Shown here piece by piece: positions 1-7,964 of a stretch of 64,000 nucleotides of DNA (its first letter is position 1; the number at the start of each line of letters is the position of its first letter). The DNA is taken from positions 166,786 to 230,785 of the forward strand of contig NZ_WQFE01000007.1 of NCBI RefSeq assembly GCF_013033965.1, read 5' to 3'. A program made the translations under genes and the position numbers. Origin of the DNA: Ruegeria atlantica. GTDB lineage: Bacteria > Pseudomonadota > Alphaproteobacteria > Rhodobacterales > Rhodobacteraceae. A model generated the notes under the pieces. The model saw nothing but the letters and a program-made list of their open reading frames with translations. It was not told where the DNA came from and ran no database searches.

Positions 1-250
1 TCGGTGCTGATGCGTAAACAGTTCACTCCTGCTGCTTCCAAATACTAGCAAGCGCGCGAATGTCTCAAAAGGGATCAGTCCTTCCATTCATTTTGCAGAC
101 TGTTAAAGAGTTTCGCTTGAACCCACTGACCTGCTTTGCCCAGAGCGTGTTGAACCACCTAAATGGAACAGAAGCTTGTTACCAAAGTGGCTCTATTGAA
201 GGAGCTCGTACTTTGGTCAGGTTCGGCCAATGCCGCTCCCGGAACCAACA

Positions 251-421
251 TCAGGCTTCGGCGATCATGGTACCCCAGCTGGACAGGCCGCCTTCTGTCT
301 CACAGATGATTGTATCCATTCCCGTCAGTGCGTCGGTCCCGAAATAGCAGTCCGCGAAAGCCGGACCGCTTAGAAAAGCTAAGTTCAGGGCAACGATACC
401 CAGTGCAGCAGCATGTTTCAT
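251..421 (-). CDS. Small secreted two-cysteine protein (56 aa)
   Basis: The frame starts at the ATG at 421-419, preceded by a clear AGGAGT ribosome-binding site about 9 nt upstream, and ends at a TGA at 251. The first 23 residues form a typical signal peptide (Lys2, hydrophobic core, AFA/D cleavage site), leaving a mature peptide of about 33 residues that begins DCYFGTDA and carries two cysteines (mature positions 2 and 17), possibly a disulfide pair. I do not recognise the family. The strong ribosome-binding site and signal peptide are the only support; no neighbour suggests a function. Confidence 0.55.
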   Translation of the reverse strand: MKHAAALGIVALNLAFLSGPAFADCYFGTDALTGMDTIICETEGGLSSWGTMIAEA

Positions 422-641
422 GGTACTCACTCCTATTAGGTGAGCCCCATGTGGGGTTGGTTCTTGGCAGCAAATACTGTGCTGGAATTAAGTTTGCTTA
501 ATGTAAATCTGGTCGGACGGACCACCGCAGCATCCCAAACAGGAGTTTGATCTGAGAATACCCGCACCGGGTTTGCGGGAAACAGGTGCCTTAACAGTTT
601 CGCAAGCCGTCCCTGACCTGTCCAATCCGAATTCTGAATTT

Positions 642-1709
642 TCAGCTGTGAGCAAGAAAAGCTATAACAAGAAGATCTGCCGCCGCAGCGCTCAGTGCCA
701 TTGGGATGTCATGCATTATGGTAAGCCGGGTCAAAGCTTGCAGGTCAACATCATAGCCATGAGGCGCCATTGGGTCGGCAAAGAAAATCACCGCGTCCAG
801 CTCTCCGGTCGCGACGAGTGCCCCAAGTTGCTGGTCACCCCCTCTGGATCCGCGCTGCAGGCGTCGGACGTTCAATTCCGGGCAGGTGTTGGCAATAAGC
901 GCGCCGGTATCGCCAGTGCAAATCAGTCGGTGCCCTGCCAAAGCCGTTCTGTGGCGCAGCACCCAAGCGCGAAGATGTGACTTCCGGTCATCATGGGCCA
1001 CCAGTGCAAATCTGCGCGGAGCCGTCGAGAACGCCTGAGCACTTGTGGTTATGGCGAGGATCGAACGGACCTGATCGACAAAGCTTGCATCGGTCTGAAA
1101 AGCGCCGGCGAAAGCTGCCGTGCCGACCGTGAAACCTTGCGCACCGGATTCCGCGACTGCACCGATCTTGGCCTCGCTATCAATGCTACCGGCCACAATC
1201 ACTGGCTTGGCAACGGCCTGTACCACTTGCCGCATCAGGGCAGGGACATCACCAGAAAACCGATAGGCCAGCAGATCCAGCCCGTGCACATGCTCGAGAT
1301 CGGCCAACGCGCGGGCGGATGCAACGATGTCACTTACGGGACCTTCAAGCACACTGGGATGACCCGTGATCCGCCCGGGAAACGGGTAGTAGCGCAGAGG
1401 GTGATCGCGGGTCACTTCCGTGACCGCCGATGCCCTTGTCCCTCCGAGAAGACAATCGACGTCCAATCTCACGGCGGCGCGGGCCGACGCCAGTTCACTT
1501 TCTTCGTCAAGGCTGACGACTTCAAGATAGGACCTTCCGCCTGCTGCACGAATGGTCTGCGCCAACCCACGCAAATCTTCTAGCGGCAGACCCACATCCT
1601 TGAACCCGATATGGCGTGCGCCCCCTTCCAGCGCTTGTTCCAGACGCATGTGGGCGTCCGGAATGGTGCGGTCGTTCTCGGTCAGCATCAGGATGAAGTT
1701 GAACGCCAT
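642..1709 (-). CDS. TIM-barrel / methylglyoxal synthase fusion protein
   Basis: The 355-residue protein has two parts. Residues 231-350 match methylglyoxal synthase (MgsA), which converts dihydroxyacetone phosphate to methylglyoxal and phosphate. The catalytic residues are all visible: His239-Asp240 in LVAHDD, Asp292 in GGDQQLG, Asp312 in FFADP, and His317 and Asp320. Residues 1-225 look like a (beta/alpha)8 barrel ending in a phosphate-binding pattern (VIVAGSID then GFTVGTAAF), as in HisA- or aldolase-like barrels, but I cannot name the family. Stand-alone MgsA is about 150 residues, so the fusion is unusual. The start lies 3 nt after the stop of the broken kinase gene upstream, so the two were probably one operon. 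Retention of the active-site residues suggests the synthase part is functional. Confidence 0.8.
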   Translation of the reverse strand: MAFNFILMLTENDRTIPDAHMRLEQALEGGARHIGFKDVGLPLEDLRGLAQTIRAAGGRSYLEVVSLDEESELASARAAVRLDVDCLLGGTRASAVTEVTRDHPLRYYPFPGRITGHPSVLEGPVSDIVASARALADLEHVHGLDLLAYRFSGDVPALMRQVVQAVAKPVIVAGSIDSEAKIGAVAESGAQGFTVGTAAFAGAFQTDASFVDQVRSILAITTSAQAFSTAPRRFALVAHDDRKSHLRAWVLRHRTALAGHRLICTGDTGALIANTCPELNVRRLQRGSRGGDQQLGALVATGELDAVIFFADPMAPHGYDVDLQALTRLTIMHDIPMALSAAAADLLVIAFLAHS

Positions 1710-1712
1710 TAC

Positions 1713-2515
1713 CTAGTCCTTCCTTGATGCAGCTATTGCCGGTGCAAATACCCAATCTGCAGACGCGCCAACGATATTCAAGTGTTCCTGACCTTGGGAA
1801 AATCGTGCAAGGGCGTGCACATGGCCCAGTGCCTGCCCAACCGGCACATCCGCTGCAATCAGGGCAGCCAAGACATCACCAACGCCATGCGGCACGTCCG
1901 GATATCGGGGCGTGCAATACTCGTGAATGTCTCCATCGGACAATGACAGGACACCCGTTTTTTCCGACCCCAGTGGGGCCGAGGTGACATGAACCGTTTG
2001 AACGCCCAAGGCCTGAACAGCCCTTTTCGCGTCGTCGACGGTCCTGCATTTCCGCTGCGACAGCCATTCGAGCTCAAACAGATTGGGTGTCACCGTATCT
2101 GCCAGCGGCACAAGCCTGTCCCGAACCGCCTGCGCGACGTCTTCCGATACTTAAAGGCCCTTTGGCCAATCTCCCAGAATGGGATCAACCACGATACGGG
2201 GTTTATCCGCACCCGCGCGAATCCGTTTTACCAAAGCCGCTGCTGCATCAACATGCTCGATGGTGGGCATATACCCCACCAGCACCGCCTGGTGATCAGC
2301 GAGCCAACCGTTCGAACTCAGCGCTTCGGCCATGGCACTATATGCTCCGCCGCGACTGGAGCACGCGCCACGTCCGGCCAGCCGGGGTGATTTGACAGAA
2401 TAACCGTAGGCACAGCGGTGACGTCCACGCCCAATCTTTGACACACGGGCTGTCCTGCAGACAAGCCAACGTGACCGATGGTCACGAAGCTAGATAGGAT
2501 CATGATGCGCGCCAC
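1713..2515 (-). pseudogene. Broken pyridoxal kinase (PdxY/PdxK-like)
   Basis: Read on the minus strand, the N-terminus (from 2515) shows the family pattern GHVGLSAG, RLGVDV and SNHPGW. It then runs into a stop, while the continuation (VGYMPT, VVDPILGDWPKGL) lies in another frame, so there is a frameshift near 2330-2345. The second frame meets an in-frame TAA at 2153-2151, immediately followed in the same frame by VSEDVAQAVRD and the diagnostic TPNLFELEWLS and GVGDVLAAL segments to 1713. The TAA sits where the family usually has an aromatic residue (GLYV-like). Pyridoxal kinase phosphorylates vitamin B6 vitamers. Two independent lesions indicate a true pseudogene. The fusion gene downstream is intact. 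Confidence 0.8.
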
Positions 2516-3088
2516 GTTCTTTCCTCGCTGTCGCCGATGGGGTTGATACCAGTCAGCCTTAACTTGGAAATAACGTCAAATGCGATGCAGCGTGCGTCTG
2601 CGGCAAAATAACAAAAGCAACAGAGCTGTGGCCCAAATCAGACTTGGAACGCCCTCCCTCATTTCAGTGGTGCGGCTTTCTCAAAGCAATCGTTAGCAGG
2701 GCCATGGTTGCGACATAGCTGCTACCGAAAAGCGAACCTTCAGCATCATGTGTAATCAGCGGTTCCAAACCGCGGAATTAGATCACCGTTTACCTAGAAT
2801 ATGATTAAAGCAATTTAATGTGCCCGAAACCATAATCACCGTGCCGGGGTCTATCTTTAATTCAGTTTTGATGACTTGCAGAGAGTGACTATCATGGCCT
2901 TTCAATCAGTAGACATTTTTAAGCCAGTAGGTGTTTCAAAGAGTGATTTTGTTCGCGCCTTCGCGACCAGGTTCTAAACTTAGAGTGTGAAATCAAACTA
3001 GCGTCTGACTCCCACGAAACCTTTAGCGCCCTCAGACAGGTAACATTTTTGAGTTTTCTGGTTGTCCTTTGCAGTGCGGGGTAATTCT
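2516..3088. other. Intergenic region, 573 bp
   Basis: No gene can be supported here. A 27-codon frame at 2894-2977 (+), beginning MAFQSVDIFK, follows a GAGAGTG sequence. It is too short and unrecognised to call, though it could be a leader or the remnant of a lost gene. The right half is AT-rich and probably contains the promoter of the binding-protein gene that follows. Confidence 0.3.
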
Positions 3089-4003
3089 ATGGCTTTTCGA
3101 AGCAGTTTGGTTGGCGCATCAATGGCGCTCTGCGTCTTTTCACCAGCTTATGGGCAGAACATTGCCCTGATTACACCCTACCTCTCTCAGCCGGGAACAC
3201 AGTCCTATGTTGACAGTTTCAATACACGTGCCGATGGGTTTGGGTGGGATGTTGACGTGGTACACACTGACGGAGATGTCGCGGGTGTCATCCACGAAAT
3301 GGAAAACGCAGTTGAGCAGGATGTTGATGCAATTGTCATAAATGTCGATCCGTCGCAGGTCGGCCCAGGGCTGCGCAAAGCGTCAGAGGCGAAAATACCC
3401 GTTGTCGGCATGGATGCAGGGAGCCATCCGCTCATAGCAGCCAATATCACATCCAATGGTTACTCAATGGCCGCGGAGACCGCTGCATATATCGCCAGCA
3501 GAATTGAAGGTACAGGCAACGTGGTCATGTTTACCTACGATCAGTTTCCACCCGTACAGGTTCGGGGCGTAATCGCCGACGCCGTCTTTGACAATTACCC
3601 GGATATTGACGTTATCGAACGGATCACGCCGGATATCAGTGATGGGGCCATTACAGATAGCCGTGCAAAAATGGCGACTGTACTTGCTGCGAATCCAGAG
3701 CTGGGCAGTGTTTCAGCCGTTTGGGCAGCGTGGGATCAGCCAGCCTTAGGCGCACTAGAGGCAATCGAGGCGGCTGGCCGCAGCAACGAGGGTATCGTGA
3801 TCACTGGCATTGATGCGAACCCGCAAGCTCGTCAAGCGATCGCCAAAGGAAGTAACTTCGAGGCAACTGTAGAGCAGAATTTTAAGGTGATGGGGAAGAA
3901 AACCGCAGATGTGGTAGCTCGGTTGCTGGCGGGTGAAACCCCACGACAACAAACAATATACGTACCGGCAAAACTTGTCACAGCCGAAGCCTTCAAAGGT
4001 TGA
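3089..4003 (+). CDS. Periplasmic sugar-type ABC substrate-binding protein
   Basis: This is a 304-residue type I periplasmic binding protein of the RbsB/peripla_BP_4 class. Residues 1-23 form a signal peptide ending in AYGQ. The conserved layout is visible: NIALITPYLSQPGTQ, DAIVINVDPSQVGPGL, IPVVGMDAG, and the C-terminal VITGIDANPQARQAI and KKTADVVARLLAGE segments. Such proteins bring pentoses, polyols or autoinducers to an inner-membrane ABC importer. I chose the ATG at 3089 because the signal peptide begins there; an upstream TTG at 3062 is possible. No permease or ATPase gene is adjacent, so it is an orphan here and its ligand cannot be predicted. Confidence 0.85.
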   Translation: MAFRSSLVGASMALCVFSPAYGQNIALITPYLSQPGTQSYVDSFNTRADGFGWDVDVVHTDGDVAGVIHEMENAVEQDVDAIVINVDPSQVGPGLRKASEAKIPVVGMDAGSHPLIAANITSNGYSMAAETAAYIASRIEGTGNVVMFTYDQFPPVQVRGVIADAVFDNYPDIDVIERITPDISDGAITDSRAKMATVLAANPELGSVSAVWAAWDQPALGALEAIEAAGRSNEGIVITGIDANPQARQAIAKGSNFEATVEQNFKVMGKKTADVVARLLAGETPRQQTIYVPAKLVTAEAFKG

Positions 4004-4293
4004 TTGTCAATCATCAGTCATACGCGACCAGGCCCTGCCCCATTAAAAGAAAACTGAAGACGGCCCGAAGGAGACATCCATCAATCTGCACAACTCTGCA
4101 GTGCAGCTTCCTCAAAACGGACGTTTTACACCTGAGAGCGGAATTTAGGCCAGGCGCAGGACCGCGTCGCGAAAGAAGCTGCGTCGGCCTTGCAGTGACC
4201 CATGCCTTGGGTCGGTGGATTAGTCCTTGAGGCAACGCCCGGCCTGCTAGTCAGCTAGCTCAACATCCTTTCCATAGCGGTCTGAGACGAGTG
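4004..4293. repeat. Intergenic island with a dispersed-repeat segment
   Basis: No gene is supported. About 25 bp near 4098-4122 (GCAGTGCAGCTTCCTC followed by AAAACGGAC) match, in inverted orientation and with about two differences, the stretch near 44443-44468. It looks like one member of the short intergenic repeat family seen at several places in this window. Confidence 0.4.
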
Positions 4294-4935
4294 TTAGTAA
4301 CCGACCGTGAATGCGGCGCGCGGGAACTTGGCTGTTTGTGCTTCATCTACCAGCGCAACAGCAAAGTCCTCCATCGATATCTCCGATTTTCCAGCTTCAT
4401 CAACGAGCAGCGTGTCCGTACCGGTTCTGAACGCGCCTTGGCGGGGGCCGGGCTGCAAGAGGGCGGACGGGCTAGCATAGGTCCAGTTTGCCGATGTTTC
4501 AGAGGCGCAGAGTTCCCATTGCGCCATCGATGCGCGGGCAATCGGAACGATGTTTTCTGGTAAGAAATCGGGGTCTGACAAAACCGTATGTGGACTGCCG
4601 TTTGGCAGATGGAGTCGCGCGGCGCCGCCAACGATGATCACCCGAATGCCCGTGCGTGACGCAGCATTGAGGATCGAACGTGTCAGAGCGACGATCTCGC
4701 CTTCGAGCCCGGGCGGAGAGCGCAATGCGCTGATCGCCAGGTCCTGCGATTCCATTGCGGCGGCGAGAGCTGCTGGGTCTGTCGCGTCTGCGATGACTGG
4801 TCTGACTCCCTCCGGCAATTTGGCAAGCGCTGCTTCGTTTCGGACGGCTGCGGTTACGTGATGCCCGCGTGCGAGCGCTTCTGTTACGACGCGAGAACCG
4901 ACATCGCCGGTGGCACCAAATACAATGAGTTTCAT
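4294..4935 (-). CDS. NAD(P)-binding NmrA-like / SDR-type protein, copy 1
   Basis: This 213-residue protein has an N-terminal Rossmann motif (IVFGATGDVGSRV, residues 4-16) and the central VIIVGGAARL strand of atypical short-chain dehydrogenase/NmrA-like proteins such as YwnB or HSCARG. These bind NAD(P)(H) and act either as reductases or as redox-sensing regulators; the substrate cannot be read from the sequence. The ATG at 4935 follows an AAAGGAG site. It lies 12 nt after the EamA exporter gene and is probably co-transcribed with it under the MarR-type operator upstream. A close paralogue (about 65-70% identical by eye) lies at 50805-51446, also just downstream of EamA-type sequence. Confidence 0.8.
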   Translation of the reverse strand: MKLIVFGATGDVGSRVVTEALARGHHVTAAVRNEAALAKLPEGVRPVIADATDPAALAAAMESQDLAISALRSPPGLEGEIVALTRSILNAASRTGIRVIIVGGAARLHLPNGSPHTVLSDPDFLPENIVPIARASMAQWELCASETSANWTYASPSALLQPGPRQGAFRTGTDTLLVDEAGKSEISMEDFAVALVDEAQTAKFPRAAFTVGY

Positions 4936-4947
4936 TGGAGTTCTCCT

Positions 4948-5835
4948 TTATGCTGGATTGCGGATGGGATGTTTCGGAAGGTTGGGCGCACGGGCGCGCC
5001 CGGCCCTTTGACCAAGCCAGATTGCCGCAAAAACAAGCGCGGCCCCAGTGATCTGCATCTGTGTCAGCGCCTGACCCAGCAATGCCCAGCCGATCAGGAC
5101 GGCGGAGAGCGGGCTCAGAAAACCAAGCGCCGAGACGGCACCTGGCTCTATCCGAGAGATGCCGCGGAACCACAGGATATAGGTGAGCGCAGCCCCGATG
5201 AGAGCAAGGTAAAGGATGCCGGAGAGGTTTCGTGCATCCAATGGCGGAAGCGGAGGTTCGATGAGGATGGCCAAAAGTACCAGCAACAGACCGCCAGCAG
5301 TCAGTTGCCAGGCGGTGAAGGTCAGAAGCGGCACAGGAGGGTGCCATTTCCGGGTCAGGACTGTGCCTGCCGCCATCGAAGCTGCACCACCTACCCCCGC
5401 AATCATGCCGACCGGATCAAGCGATATGCCTGACCCCAAGACGAGCAGCCCGACACCAAGGATACCGATCAGGGCGGCCAGCACGGATGCGCCTCGGATT
5501 GCAGTGCCGAGCAGCAGTGCGGCGAGGAATACGACGATCAGCGGCTGAACCGCACCGACTGTCGCCGCAACTCCCCCCGGTAGCCGGTAGGCTGCGACAA
5601 ACAGAAAGGCCCAGAATAGTGTGAAGTTGAGTGCTCCGAGAATGAAGATGCGCAGCCACCAAATACCTTTCGGCAAGCGCGGTGCCAGAACTAGAAGCAA
5701 CAGGCCGGCAGGCAGAGCGCGTAGGGAAGCCATCGTGACCGGATACCCTGCAGGAAGGAATTCAGTCGTCACATAGTAGGTGCTGCCCCAAACCAATGGC
5801 GCAATGGCTGTAATTGAAATGTCGAGATATCTCAT
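4948..5835 (-). CDS. EamA/DMT-family inner-membrane exporter
   Basis: This 295-residue, strongly hydrophobic protein has about ten predicted membrane helices and the drug/metabolite transporter signatures LVWGSTYYVTTEFLP near the N-terminus and LSAVLIGWALLGQ near the C-terminus. Members export amino acids, metabolites or toxic compounds. The ATG at 5835 has a GGAGG site. The gene is divergent from a MarR regulator, with two copies of a perfect palindrome between them, so its expression is most likely relieved when a ligand binds that regulator. The NAD(P)-binding gene follows 12 nt downstream. Confidence 0.88.
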   Translation of the reverse strand: MRYLDISITAIAPLVWGSTYYVTTEFLPAGYPVTMASLRALPAGLLLLVLAPRLPKGIWWLRIFILGALNFTLFWAFLFVAAYRLPGGVAATVGAVQPLIVVFLAALLLGTAIRGASVLAALIGILGVGLLVLGSGISLDPVGMIAGVGGAASMAAGTVLTRKWHPPVPLLTFTAWQLTAGGLLLVLLAILIEPPLPPLDARNLSGILYLALIGAALTYILWFRGISRIEPGAVSALGFLSPLSAVLIGWALLGQALTQMQITGAALVFAAIWLGQRAGRARAPNLPKHPIRNPA

Positions 5836-5848
5836 CGCAGACCTCCAT

Positions 5849-5892
5849 TATCTTGACGTCAAGATACATCTCCATATCTTGACGTCAAGATA
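5849..5892. promoter_or_regulatory. Tandem MarR-type operators
   Basis: Two identical perfect 18-bp palindromes, TATCTTGACGTCAAGATA, lie at 5849-5866 and 5875-5892. Their centres are 26 bp apart, between the divergent eamA-like gene and the marR-like gene. The CTTGACGTCAAG core is typical of MarR-dimer sites. The position suggests control of both promoters by the adjacent MarR protein. Confidence 0.8.
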
Positions 5893-5912
5893 TATTCCTG
5901 CAAAATACTTGC

Positions 5913-6422
5913 ATGGACCACGTAGACCGCATCGTTGCTCAATGGAACAAGGCCCGGCCCGACCTTGATGTCGGACCGATGGAGATCATCGGTCGGCTTT
6001 CACGTTTGACTACTAAGCTCCGGAGTGAGATGGAAAGAACCTGGAAAGCTCACGGGTTGAACGCCGCCAGTTTTGATGTCCTGGCGACCCTGCGCAGATC
6101 CGGAAAACCTGATGGCTTAACCCCTGGCGAGTTGCTGGATCTGACCATGGTGACCTCAGGAACAATGACCAATCGCATCGACCAACTCGTCAAACACGGC
6201 CTCGTCGAGCGGGTGCCAAACCCTGAAGACAAGCGCGGGTTTTTGATCCGTTTGACAGAATCCGGATTTGCGACAATTGAGAAAGCCGTCGGCGATCATG
6301 TCGAAACGCAGCATCGCCTTTTACGGGGACTAGCTCCGGTAGAAGCCGAAGGTTTGAACAGGCTTCTGAAGACGCTGGATGAAAGGATTAACTCCGATAG
6401 TGGGACGATTTCACGCGAATAA
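5913..6422 (+). CDS. MarR-family transcriptional regulator
   Basis: This 169-residue winged-helix protein has the MarR core: GLNAASFDVLATLRRSG, LTPGELLDLTMVTSGTMTNRIDQLVKHGLVERV (recognition helix) and the wing EDKRGFLIRLTESG. MarR dimers bind palindromes near their own promoters and release DNA on binding small aromatic or electrophilic ligands. The divergent exporter and the doubled palindrome upstream point to local regulation of efflux and to autoregulation. The ATG at 5913 was chosen as the first in frame; the ATG at codon 23 is an alternative. Confidence 0.88.
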   Translation: MDHVDRIVAQWNKARPDLDVGPMEIIGRLSRLTTKLRSEMERTWKAHGLNAASFDVLATLRRSGKPDGLTPGELLDLTMVTSGTMTNRIDQLVKHGLVERVPNPEDKRGFLIRLTESGFATIEKAVGDHVETQHRLLRGLAPVEAEGLNRLLKTLDERINSDSGTISRE

Positions 6423-6668
6423 TCCTCTCTCTGGGTGCAACACATAACCGCGACCTGTTGGTCTTATGTCGCTCCGATGCGGACGGCCCATTCCTGCCGT
6501 TGGCCAATTGGTCAAGATGCTGCTATTGCAGCCCGCATTGCCGCCATTCGCCGCAACCGCAAAATCTGGGTAGGGTCGAACTTACAGATCGCGGACAAAG
6601 CCACCGTTGCATTCAAACTGCGGAAGAGCCGCTTCGTACTTCGAAGGAGACATTCCGCACCCGCCCCA

Positions 6669-6869
6669 CTAGCCTTGCGACGCCTTAGGCGGTGTTTGGG
6701 CTATTTTCGACATGCGACGAATTAGTTCTTTCTCAATGATATTCGCTTCATAGGGTTTCATTTTTTTCCATCTTGCGCACTCCTCCCGTGTGCGGCCGCA
6801 GCCAAGACACCAGCCACTAGGGCCAGTAAACTCACAAACATCGATGCAGGGGCTTTTACGCTTTTTCAT
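6669..6869 (-). CDS. DUF1289 domain protein
   Basis: This 66-residue protein has the DUF1289 signature near its N-terminus: SPCIDVCEF, then GWCLGCGRTREECARWKKM, with five conserved cysteines in a CxxxC-x9-CxxC-x6-C arrangement that probably binds a metal. The function of the family is unknown. It is flanked by intergenic repeat sequence and is not obviously in an operon. Confidence 0.8.
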   Translation of the reverse strand: MKKRKSPCIDVCEFTGPSGWCLGCGRTREECARWKKMKPYEANIIEKELIRRMSKIAQTPPKASQG

Positions 6870-6935
6870 AGACGTGAAACTATCGATAAGAGGTGGGAGG
6901 TCAACAAAGGTGGCGAGTCCGGTTTGGTGAAGAAT

Positions 6936-7012
6936 AGGACGGTATGGAGAATAGGTTGATTCGGAACCAACCCTTCACCGTATTGCGCCCGAACCGCAAA
7001 GACGCAGACAAA
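6936..7012. repeat. Dispersed repeat A, copy 1 (77 bp)
   Basis: These 77 bp recur in inverted orientation at 30980-31056 with about four differences (73/77 by eye). Both copies are intergenic, and neither is flanked by a transposase gene or clear inverted repeats. Confidence 0.8.
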
Positions 7013-7060
7013 CTACGCTTACCCTGCGGCTGCGCCAACGGCAGCTCTTCGTAAAACGTT

Positions 7061-7333
7061 TCAATTCTGCTGATTGAAATCAAAGAGTGTCGAATGCCGA
7101 TCTCGGGCAAGTGTTTTAGCCTCGGCCGCGTTCAGCGACGCCAGTGCTTATTCAGGCGTCAGTCCTTTGGCGCGCGATTTCGACCACAAACGCCGTGCAG
7201 ATGCCGCAAGCCAGGGTAAGGCAGCCTCTGATAACCACAATCTCAGAGGGGCAGGCAGGCCATCATAGGCCGACATGGGATCACCTGACCGACGTTTGCG
7301 ATGCAGGCTACTTTGTCCAAGATTGCCGCTCAA
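7061..7333 (-). pseudogene. DUF6525-like gene with an in-frame TAA
   Basis: The minus-strand frame begins with TTG at 7333 (NLGQSSLHRKR, then DPMSAYDGLPAPLRLWLSE and ALPWLAASARRLW), matching small proteins of the DUF6525 type as I recall them. After GLTPE it meets TAA at 7150-7148. The same frame continues without change as ALASLNAAEAKTLARDR to a TGA at 7061, so a single nonsense change, probably GAA to TAA, cuts the 90-codon gene at two thirds. The start overlaps the stop of the DUF1826 gene (TTGA), as expected for a coupled operon with the zinc GTPase. Family recognition is from memory and moderately certain. Confidence 0.65.
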
Positions 7334-7964
7334 AATTCATCTTCCGGATCGCCCACGGGGTCGAGTACGAGCACCAGCCGGGCCTCGCCTGTCCCTTCTA
7401 TTGGGGGTGAACGATGCAGCAGACCGGAAGGCGGTTCGCCGGGCCAAAGCGTGCCGCGCAAAAGTATGGGCGAGCCGGTTTGAACCGTGAACACGCGTTT
7501 CGGTCAGCGCCGTCGGTCGATATCCCGTATTGTGTGCCAGTGCCCCGATAGGTGCAAATCAGCCGCGCGGTGATTGCATCGATGTGAAACCTGCGGCAGG
7601 CATTGGTGGTCACGACGTCCAAACGTAGCCGCAGGTATTTCGCCTGCAAAAGATCAGAAAACATATCGGCCAGCCCGACAATGTCTTTCTGAAGCCACTC
7701 CCGTTCGGGTCCAAAGGGCAAACCGGCCATGTCAAAGAGGTTCTGTATCACCTCACCAACGGCGCGCGGCGGAAGGACAACCCGAGCCCGAGGCAAAACG
7801 TCGGCGTCAACGCCATCCAACCAGGACTGCACCTTTGGCGGCGTCTGCCGACGCCAGATCGCAGCGGCACAACCGGGTTGCAGGAATGTGCTCAAGGCCG
7901 CTGAATCATCTGCGATCCCGACGCCGATTGCGGACTCCTTAACGGTTTCTCTGACAAACTTCAT
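7330..7964 (-). pseudogene. DUF1826 protein, frameshifted near its C-terminus
   Basis: From 7964 the frame reads as a DUF1826 protein (VGEVIQNLFDMAG, then CRRFHIDAITARLICTYRGTGTQYG). Near 7495 the family sequence moves to another frame: the expected C-terminus (VFTVQTGSPILLRGTLW, PPSGLLHRSPPIEGTGEAR, LVLVLDPVGDPEDEF) runs from about 7495 to 7330. The uninterrupted frame instead ends in unrelated sequence at 7398. DUF1826 genes often neighbour ZigA/CobW GTPases in Proteobacteria and are linked to zinc limitation. The gene overlaps the GTPase stop by 4 nt, so it belongs to that operon. Confidence 0.75.

Noticed and set aside
60..501. Two + strand frames in the first 500 bp
   Set aside because: They have no ribosome-binding sites or family patterns and overlap the better-supported small secreted gene on the minus strand (251-421).
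6901..7110. Protein-coding frame across dispersed repeat A
   Set aside because: The same translated sequence appears from the inverted copy at 30980-31056, with differences not restricted to third codon positions; it is better explained as non-coding repeat DNA.
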